A model generated the notes under the pieces. That model saw nothing but the letters and a program-made list of their open reading frames with translations, searched no databases and had not been told where the DNA came from. Shown here in pieces: positions 12,201-24,200 of a stretch of DNA of 64,000 nucleotides (position 1 is the stretch's first letter; every line of letters begins with the position of its first letter). The DNA is from Jaltomata sinuosa (lineage: Eukaryota; Streptophyta; Magnoliopsida; Solanales; Solanaceae): NCBI GenBank assembly GCA_003996215.1, contig QJPP01000003.1, positions 1,550,001 to 1,614,000 of the forward strand, written 5' to 3'. Position numbers and translations under genes: made by a program.

Positions 12201-15200
12201 GGTGTGACTGTGTATAACTTGGTATCTTCACTCCATTCAAGAAATTTTTTATGGCATAACCAGCGAAGAGAATCTTGTGCTGATTTAACCACATCATCAA
12301 ATGGTTTAGTTGAATTGAGAAGGGTACATCTAACATACCGGTTAATATCACTAGCTGTTTGAACAATACCACCAGCAACAACTTCCAATATTGCGTGGAT
12401 CATCCCATTCTTATCTTCAGATAAACAAGAATGCAACGGTGGACAGCTCTCATTAACAAGTGCCGTTATTCGTTTGACCTCTTCTGGTTTGCAGATCAGC
12501 ACCTGATGTAATTAAACAATAAAGCAACATTAAGTTTAATAGCGCACACTTTCAGCTGCAGTAAAGACTTAACTAGAAAGCAAAAAATGCAAATACAGTC
12601 AAAAACATAGTAATATATGAGAATGCAAGTCCAACAGGTGTATACAACTTCAAAATTGTAACATATAACTAACATGTTACAGAGTATTGCAAATCAGACC
12701 TACAAATTACACATTGTTACTGAAAGTCCTTTTCCTCTCCAGTATGCAAGCTCTGAAAGAACAAGAATAAAAAACAAATAGGAAAGGATCAAAACATACA
12801 CTCTCTCCTTTTGTATCTATACCCGTCCGACCAGCCCGACCAGCCATCTGTCGGTATCTTGTGCCATCAATAAAGTCACGACCAATACGCGGTTGTCGAA
12901 AAATAACTCTCCGAGCAGGTAGGTTAACCCCTGCAGCTAAGGTTGATGTAGCTGTTAAGACACGTACAAGTCCTTTGCGGTAACAGGTTTCAACTGTTTC
13001 TCTTTCCTCAACCTTCAAGGTAGAAAAAATACCTCAGATTAATAGAGATGACTCCAAAATAGGGAGAGAGAAAACCACCAACAATAGGAAAACAGGAAAA
13101 CCAAGATCACTAAAGAAAACATGTACGAATACGTAAGAATCAATATACGTACTAAAGCAACAAAATATACACAACTTTAAAATGACATTACCGTAAGTCC
13201 AGCATGGTGATAGGCAACACCAGCAGGAAGAGTCTCTTCCAGAATAGGATCCAACCCAGCTGGAGATCTTCGCAAAGCATCAATTGCAGAAGTAATATCA
13301 ATTGACTCATTTTGGCCGCTCAGATGATTCAAGGAAAATCTTTTAAGATGCTTCGCCACATGCCTAGCAGTAGATTCACATCCTTTGCGACTTGAGCAGA
13401 AAATTAGTACTGAGTGGCCTTCTTGGACAACCTGATAAATCTCAGATTGATATAGTTTTCCTCAATTAATTCTCTCGACAAAATAAAATTCTACTAACAA
13501 AAGTAAAAGAGAAAATTATACCTCATTGCAGAGCTCCACGATGTGGTCTGGATCTTTACCACCAAGATCAGCTGCTTTCGAGATTGTCCTGACAATGTCC
13601 ATTTTTTGGTTATAAATTGTGTTACCTACTTTTACATATTCTTCCAGTGGAACAGGTCGAAACTCGGTCTGATACAAAGCTGCCTGCAAGAAACAACTTC
13701 GAGAGCTTCATGAGACATTCAAAATAGAAGGAACAAAGAGGCCGATTCCCCATATTCACATGCATAAAGCATAAACATGTACAGTAAAAGACTAAAGAGT
13801 TATACATTTGGGAGAACAACTCATTGGTACGAGGATTAAAGGGACAGACTGAAAAATATACGACTAAATTTGAAGTCAAAGAAGGATGGGAAGAAGCTTG
13901 ACCCACTTCGGTTGCCATGGTTTAGGACCCATTTGTCAATGTGAATGTTGGAAGAGATTGAGAATAAGAAATAGTCATGAAAAAAGTATTTGTTACCGGA
14001 GATATGACAGGAAGCTCTGAGCCAAGTACCCAAGGTACAACACTAACAGATTAAGAGACATAGTCAAAGATCTTTCAAAAGAAAACCATTCTATGTTTTT
14101 GCCTTCTTCACAATGCACAGACAAAATTCTCTTTAATACGCAACTATTGTCATCCAAACTTATGTCAATCTACCACCTTCATGCCTTTGCTAAAATGTTA
14201 AATATTGTACAATATGTCCATTCTATTCTTTTGTATGCCCTCAAGTACTGCAACCAGGTTATAGAAAATAATGTTGAGAAACTTTGTGGGAAGAAAGGAG
14301 GAAGAGAAATATCATTTCGAAGATTCAAAAAGACCTCAATTTTGGGGAGAGGGGGCACAGGGGGTTTAGACATTCAATGATTACCAAACCTTTAACATGG
14401 CACAATCGGAAAAATGGTATGGAGTAGAATATGTCATGAAGAAGGATAATAGTCGCAAGGTATGAAGGTTCTTTTCATCTTTTTGTCGTAAGTGCTGAGT
14501 ATGAAGTGTTAAGCAATGGATAGCTCACGGATGAGATGACATACTCTGATAGGTGAACCTAAGGGAACATGGAGGGGAGCATAGGTTCACTAGGTACATT
14601 GGTTATACTGTCATGTACAGGGATAAGGATCAGCTTTTGGAAGGATCTGTTGTGTGATCGAACTTTAAAGGATGGCAACACAGGATTTAGAGTAGGATGG
14701 GGTTGAGGAGTTCCTACGGAGACTCTAAGGAGATGGATCACAAAAGGTAGGTGGGGGGTTCAAAGCAAAATCATTCATGGAAAGTCATGTTACATGGAGT
14801 TATTTGGAAGGGAGAAAATGGGGGAGTGGATGAATATTTTGGACTACCAATTGACCTAATAAAGTACTCAATTTGTCACTCAATCTTAATGATGAATAAT
14901 CTGAAGAAGAGGGAAATAGAGAGGACACAGATCACCTCATGTCGTGAACTAGTGTTGCTTGTGTAAGGAGTGTCATGAGGAAACAAACCACCTTTTATTA
15001 GTATTGCAGCTTCACAACACAGATATGGACCAATGTCTTCTGTTTGTTTCGCATTTGTTAGAGGTTAAAGAAAAGTGAAAGCTAAAGGATGGAAGCTTGG
15101 AGGACAAAAAGCGAAAGCTAAAGGATGGAAGCTTGGAGGGCAACAACATTACATCTCTTTTGATGTATTTGGAATGAAAAAAGCAGTAACTTGTTCCAGA

Positions 15201-18200
15201 ATAGTGAAAATGACGCACGTATAAATAGATTATTGTCGTTCACCTATTTGATGTAAGGATATATAGAAGTATAAAATGATCATTTTGTTTTATATTACGC
15301 TTTTGGTGTAAAGAGAGAATCCCCTTCTGTATAGATAGTTGGACAAACTTTATGGATGACTAGTTAAGCCATATACCCAACTTTTACATACTTCTGAAAC
15401 TGCCAGGGGTGTTACCAATAATGATTTTAATTGAAAGAATTAAAAAGCTATGAATTTCATCTTACTTGAAGCCAATCGGCGACTGCTGTCACATTGGGCA
15501 GAGTTGCACTCATGCCAACAATTTGGAGATTGCCAGCAGGGTCAACTTTTCCACTGCTCGTACCTGAAGTTTCTCCACTGGATGACTCTGTATTTCCTTC
15601 ACCAGATGCATAGCGAAGCTTGGTCAACATCAACTCCAATAGATAACCCCTACTCTGGTCTCCAACCTAACATGAAAGCAACTCGAGAGACCAAGATGAA
15701 TAAAAATGAATAAATGCATATAATTATGAGTTCCAGCAAAGACGCCAAAACAGCAGTTTCGAGCAAACAGAAGGTGAACTAAAAATTATGGAAGGGTTTA
15801 GGTGGATATCATTAAAATAAAATAAAACAATAGTAGAAAAGAATTTCAAAGTCAATACCATGTGGAGTTCATCAATCACTATGATACCAAGCTCTGACAA
15901 ACGACCCTCTTCTAGCAGTCGATTAATTAAGGAATTTGCCTTCTCAATAGTGCAGACAGCTATAGCAGTATCCTTAGGGAGACTACCACCTCCCTGATTA
16001 CCATAATAACTGCGAACATGCTTCCCGACTGGTTCCAGAAGGACCTCAAGATGTTCTGCCTGAACAAGTTTAAACATGACACTAGACAAAGTAAATATAC
16101 TTTATATGCTACATATGCATAGTAAAGACCACTTTGAAAGCTACCTATCAAAAGGAAAAAAAAGACCACTTTGAAAGCTAAAACATAACTTCACCTTCTC
16201 TGCACAAATGGATACATATGGAAGAACAAGAAGACCCATTTTTCCGGATGATAAAATTCTCCGTATCATTAATATCTCAGCAACAAAACTTTTACCAGCA
16301 CTACAGAAAATAAAATTTGGTTAAACAACAAAGAGACACTACGAAATCTGCTACATAACAGTATCACTACAGAACAACAGAAAGCAAATGCAATATTTCC
16401 AGAACAGAATTTCTACTTGTAGTGACTTCCCCAAGTTTAATACACAAAAGGCAAAAACAATATTAAGGGACCTGATCAAGTAACCAAGATATGAAGGAAA
16501 ATGTGCATGTTAATAACTATATTACTATATATTCACTTGGAAAAATTTCAAGGACCACCTCAATTGAGCAAGACTGGAGAAACACTTCTATGGAAATTAC
16601 ACATATATTTTAGAGAAACTAGAGGACAAGAGGAGGAGAAACTCATGCAGTGAAATTTCAACACTGTATGAAAAGCGCTTAACCTAGGTGCAAAAACAAT
16701 AAGGACAAAAACGATAGTACTTCAGCTGTACCAGATAATTAAACCTTGCAAATCAAAAAATTCAAGCCAGTACAATAAAAGATACAGGTTTTGTCGCCTG
16801 TGATCTGTAAGTCATTTAAAGCAGGTATAACCTGTTAAGAGACATAAGATCAAGATGGTTGGGTGCCAGTCACAGCTAGGGGGTAGTTTGGGTCGTGACA
16901 TTTAAGCTGCAACTACTAGTAGCACATACTGTAATGATCTAACAAAGTTTAGAGTGTCCCGGCACCATTGCTGAAGGTACATTGTAATAGGAGATAAGAA
17001 CATTGTACTCCAATAAAAGATAACGAAAAGATCATTGCAATAGTGACAATCATAGTAATAATACGAGCAGAACAAAAGTACAGCATTAGCAACATAAACA
17101 GCAACGAAGATAACAAGGAAGAGGATAGTAATAGTTTGTTTGTGGATTGGCATTCATTTTGGTTAAGTAAGAAAATTTCAACTTCCTGAAAGAAAAAGAA
17201 AACACGAATATATGAGCAGCAAGCATTATGTAATAACTTGGACCAATTAAATAGTCCAAATCTCAAGTGCGCAAAAGATTCAGAACAGCAAGCAAAATGT
17301 AATGACTTGGACCAACTTAAATGGCACGAGAGCAAGTACGAACCTCGTAAAGATTCTTTAGTTTTTACAGAGAATAAGATGAAACGGACATTTTTCTACC
17401 AGCACTTACTGTCTCCATGAATGACAATGTTACTAGGAGAAATGGATAAGATGCGCAACGAGTAGGAAAAGAAGAGGAGCATAAGATCATCCCATCCACT
17501 GCAGTAGGTAAAATCAAACTAATGTACTACAAATTTAAGACCAGTAACAGAAATAATGTGGATTAGCACTTCGTTCGATGGATATCTTGAACAATCTTCA
17601 AGACACTAATACAACTCAACCGAGGCTTTACACTAGTAACAGACGCTCCAAATTCCACAACTTCACAAACATAAAAAGCTTCCACCATCAAGCAGTCTGT
17701 TTCACTACTTATAACGACTAAAGTATAGGCCCTAGGGCTTTGATCTAATGGTAAGAGCGCAGCACGTGACATGTGAATTATGTGGACGCGGGGGATTCGA
17801 ACCTTGCCGCATACAAAGGTTTGGCATTTAAAGTGGAAAGGGTAGAGGGGGGGCTCATTACCCATCAAGTTTCAAACCATGCGCCGCCAACCCTCAGGAG
17901 TTTCTCGGTTATCAAATAAAATGACTAATGTATAGAGTGTGGATATATTCTTCATGGTGTATTTGTTTATTCTAGCATTGATAAACTTCTTATTCAGGTA
18001 ACTTGCAAATTTACAATTAACAAAAAAATCAACATCATGAAGAAAATAGTAAATATGTTTAATGGGAGTCCAAATTACACTCAGCTACAGACCTGGTAGA
18101 AGCACAATATACGAGATTCCGGTTATGCAAAACTCCATCCACTTGAAGACAATCAACCTGCATGATGTAGAATGAATTTCCATTACATTGTCAGTATAAA

Positions 18201-21200
18201 GAATAATTTGTTCATTCTTAAACTGAACGTCAACCTCTAAAGCCTTGAAAAACAAAATGCATCACAGAAACTAGTAAACAATGGGGAACAGAAGTAAGCC
18301 TATGAATCAAAGCAAAATGGAACTATACAAAACCAGATGCTAGTCTAACACCAGCAAGCTGCAAAAGGGCATAGGTAGAAATACATTTGGCTGAGGATGA
18401 GTAATTGCTTCACCCCTACCCTAAATTAGTGTTGCCCATATGTAATGCAAGAAAAATAACAAAAATACATACAACAATATGGACAAAGAAACTGAAAAAA
18501 CTACAATTAAGTACATATAAAGTAAAAGATATGGCATCTAAATTCGAAAATCATTTAAGTTCTTAATTTAGATGCAAAGATGCAGTTTTAAGTTTATAAT
18601 TCAGATATAAAAACTAGTTTTCTTATACTAAATTTCTAGTCATAATACCTCTGGACCCACCCACCCAGCCTTCGGCCAAACTTGGCACTGTTTATTCGGT
18701 GCACATCTGAACAATTTTCAATCAGAACTATCCTATGAACTTGGAAAGTTTGATAGCCTTAACCCCCCCCCCAGACGCTTACGTGGCAAAGAGCATAGAT
18801 ACACTCTCTTTTAGGTGCGTAAACACACGCTCTTCGTGGATATGTTGGATCCTTAAAATCCCAAAATCCCTTCTTTATATGACAATGTTGGTCTTAGAAT
18901 TGTTCTGTCAAACATGTCTTTCACTCTGAACGGTATCCTCTGATTGCATAACATTCCCATAACAGTCCTCCATTCCATCCATCATATTTTAACTAAATGT
19001 ATTAACTTTCTTCTAAAGTACATTCTCATCTGTATTTTTTACTCCCTTTTTGCACATTTTTAGGTTAGTGGAATTGCTATTGTCCACGGACCTGACCAAC
19101 AACAACAACAACAACATACCCAGTGTATTCCCACCAAGTGGGGTCTGGGGAGGGTAGAATGTACGCAGACCGTACCTTTACCTCAGATGAAGTAAAGAGG
19201 TTGTTTCCGATAGACCCCCGGCTCAAGACCAAAAAGGACCATAAGAGGTCAAAATAAAAGTACAAGAGATATACACAGTAAAAGGACAACAAGCAATCAC
19301 AGAAGTATACTATAACAAAATAGTACTATACTGAACCACATGAAACCCTACGAAAGCAGCAAAACTAAAGAACAAGAAACTACACGAGCAGACCTACAAC
19401 TACTAACTAGTACACAACCCTACCTACTAGACTGAAGCAGACCTACCTACTAACCGTCTACCCTAATCCGAGACCTCCACACCTTCCTATTAAGGTCATG
19501 TCCTCGGTAAGCCGCAACTGCGCCAAATGTTGTCTAATCACCTCTCGCCAATATTTCTTCGGTCTACCTCTACCTCTCTTGAAACCATCCATAGCCAATC
19601 TCTCACACCTCCTCACCGGGGCCTCCCTGCATCTCCTGTTCACGTGCCCGAACCACCTCAACCTCACTTTAAATCATTTGTCCCTTTATTGCCCGTTATT
19701 GTCATTACAAGTTGCTTGGATTTAATTTCGCACTATCCCGTTTCCAACCCTAACAAGTAATATAACCATATGTTTTTTTCGAGAAAGAAGTACCATGACC
19801 ATTTTTTATTTTTTATTTTTTGAGAAAGAAGTACCGTGACCATATCTCCAATGTACTCAATCGAAATTGTCACTATCTCTATCCACATGTCCATTCAGAC
19901 CTCCCCCTATAAAGAACTATTGGTCATTTGGAATCCTTTGAACCAAGGCATCCATATTTTCTTAAAATTTAGTTTTAGGTTCCTTCTCAGTCCTATTTTC
20001 GGAACACATCAACTAGAAATGTTGGTTGTTGTGTTTTTCCTTTGATAAGGAATAATCATGATAGTCTCCTCATCACATACTACTCTACTTATTGAAGTCT
20101 GAACATCTCATCTAAAAGCTTAAGTTGTTAGAGAGAGCACACTTTTATTATTTAATTATATTCTCAACACACTCTCTCACGTGCGGACCTGATTCTTTTT
20201 CATGGGTCAAGCACGTGGAAATTCTTTCAGTTAATAGGTGGCTGTGAGATTCAATCCCAGAACTTTTGCCTGCTCTGATACCATATTGAAGTGTGTGACC
20301 ATCTCATCTAAAAGCTTAAGCTATTGGAGAGAGCACACTTTTGTTATTAAATTGTATTCTCAACACTACTCATAACCAGATAATCCCCTAATTGACTCTT
20401 TTTACATCGCAAATTTATGGACTTTCAATTCATTCCTATTTAATGGGTGTTTGGATTGGCTTTTGCTTTTTGGCTTATAAGCCAAAAGCAAAAGCTAGGA
20501 TTTGTAGCTTTTGGCTTTTGGCTCATTTTTGTCTTTTTAGCTTAAAAAAAGTGTTTAAAAGCACTTTTTTGTTTTACCCAAATACTTCAAAAGTGCTTAA
20601 AAGCTATTTTGGCTTAAAAGCACTTAAAATAAGCCAATCCAAACAGGCTCTTAGTCTATTCCATAAAACCATAACTTGTAACATGTATTGCAATCTCTCG
20701 CCTTATTGCTTGTCTATTTAGTCTCTCGTAAACAAGCAATATTAACTCTCCTCTTCAACATAATCGCTAATTCCATTGGTTCCCTATCAATGAGCGTGGA
20801 TTCCCTGTCAACGAGCCTATGTTTCAACTACCTATCCAAATCTGAATATGTTGGACCAGATGTCGGGCCTTTTGTCTTGCACCACATCTAGAGTCAATGC
20901 GGTGGAACGTTTACCCACACATGTTCATAAAGTGGGAACCCGTGTTCTGCTAGTACTCTATAAATGTTTGAGAATTTTCCACAAATCAAAAAAAACTCAA
21001 ATGTGACCAACTTTTATAGTTGTTATAAAAGAAATTCAAATTTGCAAATAATCATTAAGGTAGCGGTTGCTAGCCCCATGCCCCCATAAGGGATAGGATG
21101 AAAATGAGATAATATCATCCGCATTTGAAAGAAACATGAACTCCGAATTGAATTAAATGTAGGGATTGTTAATCCGTAAATTCCTTTATTATTTTGTCCA

Positions 21201-24200
21201 GGAGCCGGTGAGATGGTATTGAATTCAATGGTTAACAAAACTTGACATTAAATCAAGAGAAAGACAAACCATTTTGACCTTCATATACATCTGCAAGACC
21301 AAACCCAAAGTATTTTTTCTTCATCCTCTCTACCTCACCTCACTAGAAGCAATAAAGTCGACACTCCATCCGGTGACACTTCTTAAACTCTTGCAACTTC
21401 CCATATTTCTGTTCATGATTGTTCACCTACCGAGGACATGTTGCTACTTCCCTCTCTCTGCCCTATCCCCTTCATTGCTTCTCCAAACCTAGATCACCAG
21501 TTCCCTCCTTGATAAAAAAATTGAACGTCGCTTCTCTCTTTCTTGACACAATGTTGTCTCTCTCCCTCTCTCTTCCCTAACACACTCTCAATTTACACCT
21601 CCCCCTAATTCATGCAAGGTCAATTGTCCTTTTCATTTTCTACTACAATTTTTCTTCACTCCCCCACCCCACCCCAAAACAAGATTTATATGATCTTCTT
21701 ATGCTATTTTTATTCTACAATTTTTTTCCGTTGACACAAAATCCCAACCAAGTCAAACTTTGCTTTTGATATGTGATTCTTTTTCCCTTTTCTTCCAGAA
21801 ATTATTTGCTATTTGCTAAACGGTTTATCTTTTTTCTTGATCTTGTATCTTATATCATTAATATAAAGTACATTTTTTGTATTATGGAAAATGCTTAAGG
21901 TATTACAAGAAAATCAAAAACAGTGTCAAAGAGTTGAAAATTTTATACGACATTTCAATGAACACAAAATTTGTTTCAGGGGCATTTTGGTTCACTATGC
22001 TAATTCGGTCTGAATCAAACCTAGAAGTCAATTGATGAAAAATCTATTATGTGTCAAAAGTTTGACTAATTAGACAAATGAAGGTTCAATTATCTACTCT
22101 TTGTTCACTCCTGATTGTACAAATGAAGATCCATTGCATAATTGATTGCAAAGGGGCCAATCAATCATTCCAGATCTATAAAATATGAAGCTTCTTATGC
22201 CTCACAATCTCAAGACAAGATTGAGCTAAAGGTTAACAACATACCTGCCATGAGTACAATTTTGAAATACCCTTTTTCCTGTACATGTTGCATATTTCAG
22301 AAGGTAGCCAATGGTTGAGATCTAAATCATTCTTTAGTGGTGCAATACTTGAAGGAGTGTTGTCTTTACTTGATAAGGAATTAGCTGTACAACTATTAAG
22401 TTTCTCCGGAGGTGTCGTTGATGCCATTATATCAGTATCCTGGATAAGCACATCCTTGTTACGCTTAGAACCAGGACATTCTGGACTCATGTTTTGAACT
22501 TCAAGGATATTGCTTTTTGCTTGAACTGCCTTGCAAGGGCTGAGAACAGGATAGCTACTCAAACATACATGATCTTGGGACCCAATTCTTTTGCCACTAA
22601 TAGTCTGGATGTCCATGTTACTTCTGTGAGATTGTACAGCATCCAGATTTTTTTCGTCAGAGGCAAAATCAAAATGCTTAACAGGCATTGGGGACTTCTC
22701 TCCATCCAGATCCTTTCCCAACTTCCTCGAAGAACCAGCAGCAGAAACAACACCGGCATCAGAAACTGCCTCTATACATTCATTAAATATTTTTTGGGAC
22801 TTAATACCACACTCTCCATTTCCAAGACTGCTGGAATTGATTACCTCATTATGAGTTTTCAAAGCGTCAGACTCTAGTGCTGCTTGAAAAGAAAATTTAT
22901 CACTTCCGGCAAACAAACCATCAGCAACTTGAATTGCTTCATTCCAAAATGTTTCTCCGGGTGAAAAAATGGAGCTACCACGAGAAGACTTGGGAGTAAC
23001 ACCAATACGAAGCTTCGTAGATGTTGAACCAGGTGTCTCAGATTCAGTTGACCCAGTGACAGGTACATTGTTACATTTTCTCAAGCTTATCCGAGCTTCA
23101 CCTGATGTATTCCCCTCTGTTATCTAGCATAAGATTCAAACTCTCACTGAAGTTAACAAGAAATCGGTGAATCAACATTGTGGTATGTGAAAAAATAAAA
23201 TACCTACCTCAATAGAATTTAAAGCTGCGCACTCAGAATTAGATCTACTGTTGATACTAGAATTATTTTCACTCGAGATGCAGCGGATTCTCTTTGCATT
23301 CTTATTATCCACATCAAGAGTGGAAGGGCTACCACTCCTTTTACTAGCACCCTCACGCTGCGCTAGAGGTAAACTTGAACTAGATGGCAGTTCACTGAAT
23401 TCAAAAAAACATAGAAAAGTTACCAAGTTAAACAACATGCAGACAAATCCAGCTTAGCAACCACATTAGCGACAAAACCAATCACCACCAGGAAACCAAT
23501 AATAAAAGGCATTACCTGCAATATAATGACAAGAAGTTCGTAGCAAACTGTTTAAGTTCTGAGTTTCCGGTAACCTGTGTAGTAACCAAGACATCTTCTC
23601 CATGACCTCTATTTTCAACAATATGTGAGTCAGGGGAAATATCAGACTTCTCCTTTGAAGTTTTTGTTTCAGAAGTTGTAGTTTGTGCTTTGACCAAAGA
23701 AGTACTCTCTTTCTTTTCATCTTTTAGATATGGAACGATCTCTAACGTCAGGTTTCTCTTAACCGGTGTGCCTCTAGCTTTGTGTGAAGGTTTACTATCA
23801 TCCTGAGAAGTCACTAAATACCCATCCAATGAACCTTTTGTGCTAGGAGACCCTTCTTGTGAAGTCTTAACATCTTTCTTGGCTCTTGCAGGTTTCAGAC
23901 TCGGTGATAAGGACTTCCTCTTCTTTTTCGAAGCAAAGAACTAATATAACAGTAATCAACACAACAACAAATACCAAAATTAACCATATGTTAGAAAGGA
24001 TAATCCATAAGCAACAAAGCATGATAACATAGGAAAAGAGAACTAAAGAATTGAGATACAATTTCCCCCATCATGTGGAAGTGATGCAAGATAAATTTTT
24101 GAAGAATCTACTACAACTGCTCAATTAGAAATTATATAGGATGAATAACTATATGATTGAATTGAATTTTTTTACATTTTTGTTGACTCATATGAATTTC

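Noticed and set aside
17729..17830. A functional tRNA gene
   Set aside because: A- and B-box-like motifs are present, but there is no clear acceptor stem or anticodon arm, and the unit continues into a SINE body flanked by target duplications.
22494..22877. 127-codon plus-strand frame
   Set aside because: Lies opposite exon 4 of polymerase theta, whose frame fits splice sites and the family; the plus-strand product has no recognisable motif.
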